Source: Bacteroidota bacterium
Lineage (GTDB): Bacteria > Bacteroidota > Bacteroidia > UKL13-3
DNA length: 64,000 bases
Reading direction: 5' to 3'
NCBI GenBank assembly: GCA_027488905.1
Contig: JAIYAT010000034.1
Location: 1-64,000 of the forward strand
Numbering within the stretch: the stretch's first letter is position 1; each line of letters begins with the position of its first letter. Shown here in pieces: positions 28,574 to 38,298 of the stretch. Made by a program: the position numbers and the translations under genes. The notes beneath the pieces were generated by a model, which worked only from the letters and a program-made list of their open reading frames with translations, was not told the origin of the DNA and ran no database searches.

Positions 28574-29662
28574 TTACTCAAAGTTCCACCAAGCACTGTC
28601 TGGATAAAAGTATCCAAATACAACTGGTTGACCGATTAAAGGTGTTGTAATTTTTTGATTTGCTGCTTTTGCCGCTGCCGTTACACGTTTAATAGGCTCG
28701 TTCCAAGGATGCAGTGCTAATGAAAATTTACCATAATGCACTGGCATAAGTATTTCTGCGCGTAAATCCTGGGCAGCATGAATAACTTCTTCTGGGCGCA
28801 TGTGAATATAGGGCCACATATCATTGTATTGACCACACTCTAACAAGGCAAAGTCAAATGGACCGTGTTGTTCGCCAATTTCTTTAAAGTGCTTTCCAAA
28901 GCCGCTGTCGCCACCTAAATAAATTTTTCGTGTTGGGGTTTTAAGCGCAAAAGAAGACCAAATGCTTTGGGCTCTGGTAAACTTTCTGCCTGAGAAATGC
29001 CTTGCAGGCAATGCAGTTAAGGAAATTTGAGCGCCAAGATCAGTGGTTTCGTTCCAATCTAATTCAATTATTTGAGAATCTGCTATGCCCCAATGGTTAA
29101 GGTGCGCGCCCACCCCTAAAGAAGTTACAATTTTTCCAAAATTTCCTTTTAGCTCAAGGATAGTTTGATAGTCTAAATGATCATAATGGTCGTGGGTTAG
29201 CACCAAAATATCTATAAATGGAAAGTCGGAAGTTTTGCACACATCTGCACCTTTAAAGCTCTTGGCAAATAAACTAATTGGAGAGGCACTACCGCTAAAT
29301 ACTGGGTCAATTAAAAACTTTATTCCATCTGTTTGAAGCAAATAAGAAGAATGTCCAAACCATATTACTTGCGGCAAGGTTGGGTCTAGTTTTCTTAGGT
29401 CGGTTTGAACCGAAGGAATGTTACTCTTTGGTTCTGTATTGTTGGGTTTGTTTAGAAAAGACTTTGCGGCATCCCAAGTGGAAATGCCAGGCGCGAAATC
29501 AGGTGTATGTTCTAGGTTTAAAAACTTACCTTCTTTATAATTTTCTGATTGTTGAATTCTTTTTAAACGAGCACCTGAGGGTAACTTCCCAAAAACAGCT
29601 TGAGTCAAAAAAATGTAGCTTGCTCCACCTAAGAGCAAGGCGATAATTATAAAAGTCTGCAT
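28574..29662 (-). CDS. Metallo-beta-lactamase-fold hydrolase (NAPE-PLD/UlaG-like)
   Basis: A 362-residue metal-dependent hydrolase. Residues 1-20 are a hydrophobic segment, probably a membrane anchor or signal. The metal-binding motif THDHYDHLDY (about 155-164) is the H-x-H-x-D-H signature. Further conserved parts are VIWFGHSSYLLQTDGIKFLIDPVFS, LPARHFSGR, YLGGDSGFG and MPVHYGKFSLALHPW. The arrangement resembles N-acyl-phosphatidylethanolamine phospholipase D-like enzymes and UlaG-type lactonases. The substrate is unknown. One iterated 10-mer lies at 29402. Confidence 0.88.
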   Translation of the reverse strand: MQTFIIIALLLGGASYIFLTQAVFGKLPSGARLKRIQQSENYKEGKFLNLEHTPDFAPGISTWDAAKSFLNKPNNTEPKSNIPSVQTDLRKLDPTLPQVIWFGHSSYLLQTDGIKFLIDPVFSGSASPISLFAKSFKGADVCKTSDFPFIDILVLTHDHYDHLDYQTILELKGNFGKIVTSLGVGAHLNHWGIADSQIIELDWNETTDLGAQISLTALPARHFSGRKFTRAQSIWSSFALKTPTRKIYLGGDSGFGKHFKEIGEQHGPFDFALLECGQYNDMWPYIHMRPEEVIHAAQDLRAEILMPVHYGKFSLALHPWNEPIKRVTAAAKAANQKITTPLIGQPVVFGYFYPDSAWWNFE

Positions 29663-29762
29663 TTCGGGTGCAAGGTTAGGACCAATAAATCATTCGAAAT
29701 ATGCTTTATCGATAAATTAACCTAATGTATCGACAAATTGCTAATAAAGTTAGACTTAAGTA

Positions 29763-30272
29763 TCAGCAACCAGGCTTTTTAGATTCATCAATTTTATCCG
29801 AGATAATTGGAAAGCCAAAAGCGCCCTTTTGAATAGTTACTTTAACCGTATCCGTTCTTTGGCAATCCTCTTTAGGGCAAATAAAATTTACTCTAGCACT
29901 CTTTTCGTAGATGTAAACCTCCAATTCATAGGTATCGCTTATACTCTCAAAATGTTCAACTGGATAGCGGCGTTGGTATTTTTCTGAAGACAAGGTTTGG
30001 TTCAAAAAGATAAAAAGATAAAAAGAACCTACGGCTAGCACTGCTGACAAACCAAAGCTAAACCAATTGACTATACCAAGTATTTTCATTGAAAGTAAGG
30101 GAAGTAAAATTAATACAGCTGCCACTATAAAGATTTCTGTAAAATATTGCGGCAAGGCAGTATATCGAGAAAATTTAATTGCAATGTTGACATATATCCA
30201 GTAGGCAGTGGCTATCAGCACAGCATTTGTGATAATTAGCACAAGTGTAAATAGTATTTTTTTAGGATTCAT
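29763..30272 (-). CDS. Membrane protein of unknown function
   Basis: A 169-residue protein with three hydrophobic helices (about 7-30, 47-66, 70-92) followed by an 80-residue polar domain containing a pair of cysteines in ICPKEDCQRTD and a C-terminal Cys. The polar domain is mostly beta by pattern. No family is recognised. It is divergent from thiamine pyrophosphokinase, 48 bases apart. Confidence 0.6.
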   Translation of the reverse strand: MNPKKILFTLVLIITNAVLIATAYWIYVNIAIKFSRYTALPQYFTEIFIVAAVLILLPLLSMKILGIVNWFSFGLSAVLAVGSFYLFIFLNQTLSSEKYQRRYPVEHFESISDTYELEVYIYEKSARVNFICPKEDCQRTDTVKVTIQKGAFGFPIISDKIDESKKPGC

Positions 30273-30320
30273 AAGCTAGCTTGTTTTTCAAAGAAAAGTA
30301 AAAAACTGCATATTGCATAA

Positions 30321-30983
30321 ATGTCATCACACCATGTTGTACGAGATACCCAAGAACCTGCATTAATAATTGCCAATGGAGCGGCTTGCAGCATTGAATT
30401 ATTAAACCAATTGTTAGAATGGAATCCAATTGTTATGGTTTTGGATGGCGCCTTAGACAGGGTTCTTGAATTGGGAATAAAAATAGATATTGTATTGGGT
30501 GACTTTGATAGGAGTTTTAATCCTGAAGAAAAAGTTGCTCATCAGCAGCCAATTGAAATCATTCATACCCCTGATCAAAACAAAACAGATTTAGAAAAGG
30601 GAATAGAATTATTGGCTAGTAGAGGTCACACAGCTATTAATATCATTTGGGCAACAGGGCTGCGTTCAGACCATACCATAAATAATATCACCAACTTGGT
30701 TAGGTACATGGGAAAAGTAAATCTTGTAATGTATGATGATTATTCTAAAATCTACGCTTTACCTAAATCTTATGAAAAATGGTTTATTGCTGGAACTATT
30801 ATTTCACTCATTCCAATTGGAGAAGTAAAAGGTGTAGAAACAAGTGGATTAAGATATAACTTGAGTAACGAAAGTTTACAAATAGGTTTTAGAAGTGGAA
30901 GCAGCAATGAGGCTTTGGAAGATGGCATGGTAAAAATTAGCTACCAAGAAGGATTTCTATTGATGATGGAGTGCCAAGACTAA
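30321..30983 (+). CDS. thiN: Thiamine pyrophosphokinase
   Basis: A 220-residue kinase that transfers pyrophosphate from ATP to thiamine, giving the cofactor thiamine diphosphate. Diagnostic segments are VLDGALDRVLELGIKIDIVLGDFDR (acidic G-D-F-D site), PDQNKTDLEKGIELL (D-x-x-K-T-D-x-E) and ATGLRSDHTINNITNL. The C-terminal beta domain (VKGVETSGLRYNLSNESL, then GSSNEALEDGMVKIS) has the usual G-L-R/L-x-Y and S-N-E motifs. Monocistronic, with a terminator right after the stop codon. Confidence 0.93.
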   Translation: MSSHHVVRDTQEPALIIANGAACSIELLNQLLEWNPIVMVLDGALDRVLELGIKIDIVLGDFDRSFNPEEKVAHQQPIEIIHTPDQNKTDLEKGIELLASRGHTAINIIWATGLRSDHTINNITNLVRYMGKVNLVMYDDYSKIYALPKSYEKWFIAGTIISLIPIGEVKGVETSGLRYNLSNESLQIGFRSGSSNEALEDGMVKISYQEGFLLMMECQD

Positions 30984-30987
30984 AACA

Positions 30988-31013
30988 AAAAAGGGGGCTT
31001 GCGCCCCCTTTTC
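30988..31013. terminator. Bidirectional terminator between thiN and the 1324-residue protein gene
   Basis: AAGGGGGC (30991-30998) pairs perfectly with GCCCCCTT (31003-31010) around a TTGC loop. It has A-rich sequence before it and TTTTC after it. It lies between two convergent genes and can serve both. Confidence 0.88.
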
Positions 31014-31033
31014 TAATTATTAAGATTCTTATC

Positions 31034-34000
31034 TTATTTAATAATAACTAATCTAGAAGTTAATGCTGCATCAGCACCACTAATTCTAACCATGTACATT
31101 CCTTCGCTAAGGTTAGATGTACCAATTTCTATTGTATGTTTACCAGTATTGAATTTAGAAGCAGGGATATTGATGATTTCCTTACCTGTTAAATCCATTA
31201 CAGAAACACTAACGTTTTCAGTTTGGTTCAAACCGAAATCTACAAAAGCCATATCTCTAGTTGGATTTGGATATACCATAAAGCTATTGAATAATGCTGC
31301 TTGCTCAGCAATTGAAGTAGCGTTAACAATGATTGCTTTGCTTACTGAATCAACACCATAAATATGTGTAGCTAGCAATGTAACTGTGTAAGTTCCATTT
31401 GCTGCATAGGTATGTGTTGCATTTTTAGTAGCGGCAGTGTTTCCATCACCAAATTTCCAAGTGTAATTAATGGTTAAACCTTTTTCTACAGTTGTATTAG
31501 TGAAAGTTAATTCACGTGAACCAGTTGTTCCATTTTGTACGTATGTGAAATCAACCAAAGGAAGAATGCTTACGTCATTAATTGTTACTTCGAAAGTTTT
31601 AACTGAATTACCACACTTGCTTCTAGCAGTTAAAGTAACTGTGTATTTTCCATTTAATGGATAAGTGAAGCTAGGGTTCATTGCGCTAGAAGTATCAGTT
31701 GTGCTAGAAGCTACACCAAAATCCCAGAAGTATGAAGTTGCGTTAGATGAACTGTTAGCGAAATCAACTTTCAAAGTAGATGAAGTTGCAGGAGCAGTAA
31801 AGTTTGCAGTTGCACCTGGGTTATTGATTGGAGATGCATTGTAATTAGTGTTTTGAGGATCAAAATTACACCAGCAGTTTGTCCAGTTACTATCAGGGTT
31901 ATCACCCATAGCACCTCTAAAAGGAGTTTTAGTAAAGAAAGCATCAGCAACGCGAGCATCAGTAAATGCAGCACCAGTTAAAGCTGGAGAACCCGCAACA
32001 GGAGCAAAATTAGGATTAGTATAGTTGAAAGGATTACCTAAAACGCCATCAGCACTTAAAATTGAATCGTTTTGGCTTAAAACTTTAGCACGAGCGCCTG
32101 AGAATGAAGAATTATTTACTGCACGTAAGTTACCTGCTAAGATATTGTTCTTAAAGCTCATTGAATCGTTTTGGTGTTTTTGACCTGTGCGCGTTCCGTC
32201 TACAAACACACCTTCGTTCCAACCCATGAAGATTGAGTTATAAATTGAAGTTGAAGAGTTACGACGAATACGAGCGCCATTGTTAAATGAGTTTCCATAA
32301 CCTAAAACTCTGTTATTAGCTAATGGACCTACAACTGTTACATTTGAGAAGGTTGGATCAGTATAAGGCTTAGCTTCAGTACCAGAACCATCATTATCCG
32401 ACTCAAATCCGTTAGTTGTTGGACCAGAACCAACGTCAAATAAATTAGAATCGCGTTGAACTAATGCAAATTGAATTCTACCAGAGAAACCAAAATCAAC
32501 ATCCAAATCATCATCTACGTTGCGGTGAGAAACTAAGTATTTAGCATCAGCAGTACCACCAAACCACTCAAAACCATCATCATCAGCAAATGATACTTGA
32601 ACATATTCTACTTTAGTTTGCTTACCAATAGCACCCATAGTTAAACCATTGATTTCGTTACCTGGTGTAATAACCGTACCAGCATACTCAATACGCACAA
32701 AACGTAAAGTACCAGCATTGTGGTTATCGTCATTTCCACCATATAAAGCATCTCCATTTGCGTTGTCAATATCACCTTCTACAGCATTTTGAATACCAGC
32801 TTCACCGGTTGCAACTGCAGCACCTGGACAAGTTGAACAATCTGTTGGGCGATTAATTCTGGCTTTACCAAGAACAACTAAACCACCCCAATCTCCTTTG
32901 TTACGTTGGCCAGCAGGCTTAGCAGAGGTGAAAACGATTGGTTGATTTTTTGTACCATTGGCTTCGATTCTGCCATTACGAGTGATAACTAAAGTTGCTT
33001 TATTAGCACCACCTTTAATGATAGTACCTGGTTGAATGGTTAATACTGCATTGTTTTTAACAAAAGTATAACCGTTGATGATATAAATAGTATCAGCAAA
33101 GAAAGTAGTGTTACCTGTAATATCTCCAGTGAAAGCTCTAGTTGGAGATGCAATTCCAGAAACATTAATTTGTCTGCTAGTAACATTTGAGCATGTTCCA
33201 GAAATAGCAGTTAAAGCAACTGTGTAAGTTCCGTTAGCAGCATAAGTATTGCTTGGGCTTGCAGTTGCTGAAGTGTTACCATCTCCAAAATTCCAGCTGT
33301 AAGTTGATGCATTTGTTGAAGTGTTTGTGAAATTAACAACACCTGCACCTGTTCCTGCTGCACTTGTAAAGCTAGCAGTTGGTGTAGTATTTACAGTTAC
33401 AGTGATGCTATCCATTAAAGAACAACCTGTGATAGTATCTCTAACAGTTACAAAATACTTAGTAGTTGTAGTTGGATTTGCAGTTGGACGAGCAGCAGTT
33501 GTTGAACTTAAGCCTGCAGCAGGCGACCAAGTTGCTCTGTAAGGTCCAGTTAAATTTTGACCAATTACCAAAGATCTACCTGAACAGATTGTTGAATCTT
33601 TACCAGCATCGTAAGTCAATGGTAATAAGTTCAAAGGACCATTATCATAATTAGTAATTTGTGGGTTAAAGTTACACCAGCAATTTGTCCAATTATTATT
33701 TGGATCAATTGCACCACGATAAGTAGTTGGCATAAAAAATCCATCTGCAACACGCGCATCTGTAAATGAAGCACCTGTTAAAGCTGGAGAACCAGTTATA
33801 GGAGCAAAATTAGGATTAGTATAGTTGAAAGGATTACCTAAAATACCATCAGCACTAAGGATTGAATCGTTTTGGCTTAATACTTTGGTACGAGCGCCAG
33901 AAGCAGAAGAATTATTTACTGCACGAAGGTTACCTGCAAGGATATTGTTCTTAAAGCTCATTGAATCGTTTTGAAGCTTTTGTCCTGTGCGTGTTCCATC

Positions 34001-35008
34001 AATAAAAACACCTTCATTCCAACCCATAAAAATTGAGTTATAAATTGAAGTTGAAGAGTTACGACGGATACGAGCACCATTGTTAAATGAGTTTGAATAA
34101 CCTAATATTCTGCCATTTGCCAAAGGACCTACAACCGTTACGTTTGAGAAAGTTGGATTAGTATAAGGTTGTGCCTCTGTTCCTGAACCATCATTATCAG
34201 ATTCAAAACCATTAGTAGTTGGACCAGTACCAATATCATATAAGTTTGAATCGCGTTGAACTAATGCAAATTGGATTCTACCAGTAAAACCAAAATCTGT
34301 ATCTAAATCATCATCCACATTGCGGTGAGATACTAAATACTTAGCATCTGCTGTTCCACCAAACCACTCAAATGCATCATCATCAGCAAATGAAACTTGA
34401 ACATACTCAATTGTTGTTTGCTTACCAATACCACCCATGGTTAACCCATTGATTTCGTTTCCTGGAGTGATAACAGTTCCAGCGTATTCTATACGAACAT
34501 AGCGCAATGTACCAGCATTGTGGGTATCATCATTTCCGCCATATAATGCATCACCTGCTGCATTGTCTACGTCACCTTCAACTGCATTTTGAATACCAGC
34601 TTCAGCAGCTGCAACAGTTGATCCAGGACAAGTAGTACAATCTGTAGGGCGATTGATTCTAGCCTTACCTAAAATAACTATACCTCCCCAGTCTCCTTTT
34701 GAACGTAAACCGCTTGCTTTTTCAGATGTGAATACAATTGGTCTGTTAGCTGTTCCGTTGGCTTCAATTCTACCATTACGGGTAACAATTAGTGTAGACC
34801 TATTTCCTGCCTTACCTTTGATAATGGTACCAGGCTGGATGGTGAGGACAGCATTGTTTTTTACATAAACAAATCCATCTAGGGTGTAGACAGTATCGCT
34901 GTAAAAAGTGACATTGTTAGTAATATTTCCAGAAATCGTTCTTGCTTTCTGTGCAAAAGTTAGGACGGAAATAAAACTTACGAGAATGATTAAAGTAATC
35001 TTCTTCAT
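31034..35008 (-). CDS. Large secreted protein with duplicated module, PKD domains and T9SS signal
   Basis: A 1324-residue exported protein: signal peptide (1-19), first module (about 20-445) of repetitive beta structure (NAVLTIQPGTIIKG, GDWGGIVILGKARI, FADDDAFEWFGG), a PKD domain (about 545-620), a second copy of the same module (about 630-1070), two more PKD domains (WDFG..., WKFGDGNT...) and a T9SS type-A sorting domain (VYPNPTRDM). The modules look like right-handed parallel-helix domains. The gene follows the TonB receptor, and such secreted partners are often found beside receptors without SusD. Likely a surface-exposed binding protein. The ligand is unknown. Confidence 0.8.
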   Translation of the reverse strand: MKKITLIILVSFISVLTFAQKARTISGNITNNVTFYSDTVYTLDGFVYVKNNAVLTIQPGTIIKGKAGNRSTLIVTRNGRIEANGTANRPIVFTSEKASGLRSKGDWGGIVILGKARINRPTDCTTCPGSTVAAAEAGIQNAVEGDVDNAAGDALYGGNDDTHNAGTLRYVRIEYAGTVITPGNEINGLTMGGIGKQTTIEYVQVSFADDDAFEWFGGTADAKYLVSHRNVDDDLDTDFGFTGRIQFALVQRDSNLYDIGTGPTTNGFESDNDGSGTEAQPYTNPTFSNVTVVGPLANGRILGYSNSFNNGARIRRNSSTSIYNSIFMGWNEGVFIDGTRTGQKLQNDSMSFKNNILAGNLRAVNNSSASGARTKVLSQNDSILSADGILGNPFNYTNPNFAPITGSPALTGASFTDARVADGFFMPTTYRGAIDPNNNWTNCWCNFNPQITNYDNGPLNLLPLTYDAGKDSTICSGRSLVIGQNLTGPYRATWSPAAGLSSTTAARPTANPTTTTKYFVTVRDTITGCSLMDSITVTVNTTPTASFTSAAGTGAGVVNFTNTSTNASTYSWNFGDGNTSATASPSNTYAANGTYTVALTAISGTCSNVTSRQINVSGIASPTRAFTGDITGNTTFFADTIYIINGYTFVKNNAVLTIQPGTIIKGGANKATLVITRNGRIEANGTKNQPIVFTSAKPAGQRNKGDWGGLVVLGKARINRPTDCSTCPGAAVATGEAGIQNAVEGDIDNANGDALYGGNDDNHNAGTLRFVRIEYAGTVITPGNEINGLTMGAIGKQTKVEYVQVSFADDDGFEWFGGTADAKYLVSHRNVDDDLDVDFGFSGRIQFALVQRDSNLFDVGSGPTTNGFESDNDGSGTEAKPYTDPTFSNVTVVGPLANNRVLGYGNSFNNGARIRRNSSTSIYNSIFMGWNEGVFVDGTRTGQKHQNDSMSFKNNILAGNLRAVNNSSFSGARAKVLSQNDSILSADGVLGNPFNYTNPNFAPVAGSPALTGAAFTDARVADAFFTKTPFRGAMGDNPDSNWTNCWCNFDPQNTNYNASPINNPGATANFTAPATSSTLKVDFANSSSNATSYFWDFGVASSTTDTSSAMNPSFTYPLNGKYTVTLTARSKCGNSVKTFEVTINDVSILPLVDFTYVQNGTTGSRELTFTNTTVEKGLTINYTWKFGDGNTAATKNATHTYAANGTYTVTLLATHIYGVDSVSKAIIVNATSIAEQAALFNSFMVYPNPTRDMAFVDFGLNQTENVSVSVMDLTGKEIINIPASKFNTGKHTIEIGTSNLSEGMYMVRISGADAALTSRLVIIK

Positions 35009-35108
35009 ATAGTTGTGTATTAATTTAAGATTACCAAAATTAACTTTGCCTTATTAGGTATACATTACGTTATTGTTACCAAAAGGTTAACAACGTAAAT
35101 CGGACAAA

Positions 35109-35139
35109 CAAAAAAGCCAGAGAAAAATCTCTGGCTTTT
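35109..35139 (-). terminator. Terminator after the TonB receptor gene
   Basis: AAAAGCCAGAGA (35112-35123) pairs perfectly with TCTCTGGCTTTT (35128-35139). On the minus strand it ends in TTTTTTGTTTG. It separates the receptor from the downstream secreted-protein gene, so the latter needs read-through or its own promoter. Confidence 0.85.
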
Positions 35140-35164
35140 AAAAAAATTGAAATCCGTTTATTTC

Positions 35165-38086
35165 TTAAAACTTATAACTTAAACCAAAACTAAGTGTTAA
35201 ACCCATTTTGTATTTAAAAATAGTATTGTCTCTTTTTCCAGAATCAGGAGTTCCAATAACAGCTGGATCAATAAGTGTTTTGTAATCATACTTATCATAC
35301 TTTTTATTGTCATTGTTATCTTGGTAAAAAACCAAATCTTGATGCAACAAATCACCAATTACAAATTTTGCATCTAAGCCTTTATAGATCCTTTTTGACA
35401 AAGAAATATCGATAACTGTTCTTGGATTTTCATATAAATCTGGGGCAGTTCCGTTTTTCTCGCGTACAAAAGCAATTCTTCTTCCAACTCTGTTTAAGAA
35501 AATGGCAGCAGAGAAATTTGACTTAGGATCAAAAAACTGAAAACTTGTATTTAAGATATAAGGTGATTGTCCTTGTAAAGGACGAGTTCCTATTTGTGCA
35601 GGAGAAATTGATGGGTCTAACTTAACTTCTGAAATAATGTAAGCATAATTAATAGTAAAGCTAAATTTACGCAAGAATTCAGTTTTAAATGCTGCATCTA
35701 AAAAGTCGAAGTTCTTTCTTAACTCTAATTCTACACCATAATTAGTAGCAGTAGAATTACTAGTATAGCCTAATTGCGTTGAACCTACATTTTCGTAAAC
35801 TTGCTCAATTGCGTTTTCAAAAGTTTTATAAAATAAAGACGCAGACATCAATTGTCCTTCGCCAGGATAATACTCAAAACGCACATCGTAATTATTGATA
35901 CGTGTACGCGCTAAACCAGTATTACCAGCCACAACTGTATTGTAGTTAAAGTCGTAAAATTGGAAAGGTGCCAATTCTCTAAACTCTGGTCTTGCCAATG
36001 ACCTGAAATAAGAAGCCCTAATGTTTGTTTTCTCTGTTAGTTCATAAGTAAAGTTAACAGATGGTAAGAAATCTGTGAAAGTAGTATCAACTTTAATATC
36101 ATTGTTTGTTTGATCTTTACTTTCTAGCACTTGGCGGTAAGTCTCAAACCTTACTCCATAGCTCATTCTTATGCGACTTAATATTCTTTGGTCAAACATT
36201 AAATAAGCTGCAGCCAAATTTGAATATGCTTGATAAACATCTTGTGGATTAATTCTCTCATCAATGAAAAATGTATCTTGCTTAAACTTTTCATAAAGGA
36301 AAATTTCATCAATTGGCAATTCATAAAAAGGATTACTTTGAGGTAATACATTTGTATTTGTTTTATAACCCATTGCACGTGCTTGGAAATCACGTTGTCT
36401 GTTTTGGTACATCCCTCCAAATTTCAAATCAGTTTTAACACTTTTACCTGAAAGAAAACTAGCAGGTAACTGAAAATTTAAGTTTGCACTTCTTATACTT
36501 TCATCCAAATCAGAGTAGAAACGACCAGTTTGTGAAATATCAATCTGATTTGACATGGAAACTCTATAATTAAAACGCTCCTCAGAATTTCCTGGATCCT
36601 TTAAAGCTGCAGATGATTTAAACCTTCTAAAATCAGGAATTTGTCTGCTAATGATGTTATTATTTAATACCCAATTTATTTTTAGCTTAGCTGCTTTAAC
36701 ATAATGATCTCCAATTAACTGTGAAGTTAATAGTTGATTCTGTTGGTAAAAGTAATAGGTGTTCTTTAAAAATGGAAGTGATACATCTTGGTAGGTATCA
36801 ACGCCACCTCTTAAAATGGTTTGATCTTCTGTATTAATGGTGTAAGTATTCTTAAATGAAATCTTGTTATTGGTACCAAGTTTCAATCCAAAATTTGCCA
36901 TGAATCCAGCTAAAATTTCATTTTTATAAACATCATCCAAATTGCTAGATACTAATTCATTTACATTTGTAGAAGTAAAAGGTTTATTTACAGTTACCCT
37001 ATCCACATTAGTATTACGGTTACTGTTGCTATAAGATGCTGATAATATAAATCCAAATTCATTGTTCTTTTTTGAGCCGAGTTTATAAGCGTTACCCCCA
37101 GATGCATTGATTGAAAAGTTAACTGGTATTTTATCAATTTTAACTGTTTCCCAATCGTCATTAAACTTAAAACTGTTATTATACTTTTCGGTTGCAGAAG
37201 ATTTTTCATAATCTAATCGCCCAGGAACCCCAACTGGATATTTTCTGGTTCCATCATCCAATCCTAACCAATCTGTTTTTCCTCCATTATAGGTATAACC
37301 AGTTTCCCCAGTAGTAATACTATGTGAACTTAAACTAAAACCTACCGAAAAGAATGACTTCTCAGGAATGTCTTTGGTATTAATGGTTATCATTCCTCCA
37401 GCAAAATCTCCTGGTAAATCTGCAGAACCAGATTTAGTAATTACCATGTTATCCAACATGTTAGAAGGAATAATATCAAATGAAAATGCTTTTCTATCAC
37501 TCTCTGTACTTGGTAGTGGCGCACCATTAATGTAAGCAGTATTATATCTATCATTCAAACCGCGTATAACTGCAAACTTGTTGTCCTGAATAGAAGTACC
37601 ACTCACACGTTTCATTACATCTCCTGTTGTTGCATCTGGCGTCTTTTTAATCATATCTGCCGAGATACCATCAGAAATTGAAACGCTTTTCTTTTGTTGA
37701 ATCAAAAGCGCGCTTGAGTTCTCTTTCTTTAAAGTACCAGTAATAACAACCTCTGCAAGCTCTTTTGTGGCAGCCTCCAACGCTATAGTAAGTGGTGTAA
37801 CTTCATTAGCTTTTACCACTATACCTTGAATTGTCTTTTTTGAATATGAAACATACGAGGCAATCAAATTATAAGTACCTGGTTGTAAATTGCCAATCAT
37901 GAATTTCCCTTCAAAATCAGTAGCAGCTCCAAAGGTGGTTCCCTCTATGATAACTGTTACGCCAATTAACTCTTCACCAGTCTTTTTATCAATAATTTGC
38001 CCAGCGATTTTTCCTGTGTTGGCATTTGCCATACCTATTAAGGCTTGAAATAGGCCCACAGCTAATAATAACAATCTAACTTTCAT
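35165..38086 (-). CDS. TonB-dependent outer-membrane receptor
   Basis: A 973-residue receptor that should import a large substrate through the outer membrane using TonB energy. I chose the ATG at 38086 (MKVRLLLLAVG), the start of the signal peptide; a frame from 38119 adds 11 residues. After the signal comes a carboxypeptidase-regulatory-like domain (GQIIDKKTGEELIGVTV through VKANEVTPL), a plug domain (SGTSIQDNKFAVIRGLNDRYN, then DFAGGMITINTKDI) and a 22-strand barrel ending in aromatic GLSYKF. There is no SusD-like gene next to it. Neighbours suggest phosphate- or metal-related nutrition. Confidence 0.92.
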   Translation of the reverse strand: MKVRLLLLAVGLFQALIGMANANTGKIAGQIIDKKTGEELIGVTVIIEGTTFGAATDFEGKFMIGNLQPGTYNLIASYVSYSKKTIQGIVVKANEVTPLTIALEAATKELAEVVITGTLKKENSSALLIQQKKSVSISDGISADMIKKTPDATTGDVMKRVSGTSIQDNKFAVIRGLNDRYNTAYINGAPLPSTESDRKAFSFDIIPSNMLDNMVITKSGSADLPGDFAGGMITINTKDIPEKSFFSVGFSLSSHSITTGETGYTYNGGKTDWLGLDDGTRKYPVGVPGRLDYEKSSATEKYNNSFKFNDDWETVKIDKIPVNFSINASGGNAYKLGSKKNNEFGFILSASYSNSNRNTNVDRVTVNKPFTSTNVNELVSSNLDDVYKNEILAGFMANFGLKLGTNNKISFKNTYTINTEDQTILRGGVDTYQDVSLPFLKNTYYFYQQNQLLTSQLIGDHYVKAAKLKINWVLNNNIISRQIPDFRRFKSSAALKDPGNSEERFNYRVSMSNQIDISQTGRFYSDLDESIRSANLNFQLPASFLSGKSVKTDLKFGGMYQNRQRDFQARAMGYKTNTNVLPQSNPFYELPIDEIFLYEKFKQDTFFIDERINPQDVYQAYSNLAAAYLMFDQRILSRIRMSYGVRFETYRQVLESKDQTNNDIKVDTTFTDFLPSVNFTYELTEKTNIRASYFRSLARPEFRELAPFQFYDFNYNTVVAGNTGLARTRINNYDVRFEYYPGEGQLMSASLFYKTFENAIEQVYENVGSTQLGYTSNSTATNYGVELELRKNFDFLDAAFKTEFLRKFSFTINYAYIISEVKLDPSISPAQIGTRPLQGQSPYILNTSFQFFDPKSNFSAAIFLNRVGRRIAFVREKNGTAPDLYENPRTVIDISLSKRIYKGLDAKFVIGDLLHQDLVFYQDNNDNKKYDKYDYKTLIDPAVIGTPDSGKRDNTIFKYKMGLTLSFGLSYKF

Positions 38087-38298
38087 AAGTTTAAAATTGG
38101 GTCGAAAGTATTGCTGCAAGATTATCTAAAGGTTACTTGCTTGTTAGCGTATTATTAGCACAATGTTAAGTTAATATTAACAATCAAGAATATCAAGCAC
38201 TTACAAACCTATTGATTTTAACTTAACCTGAAGCTACCAATCTGATAACATCAGCTTGAGTTTCATCAAACTCTCCTTCCCATGAAAATCAAAATAAA

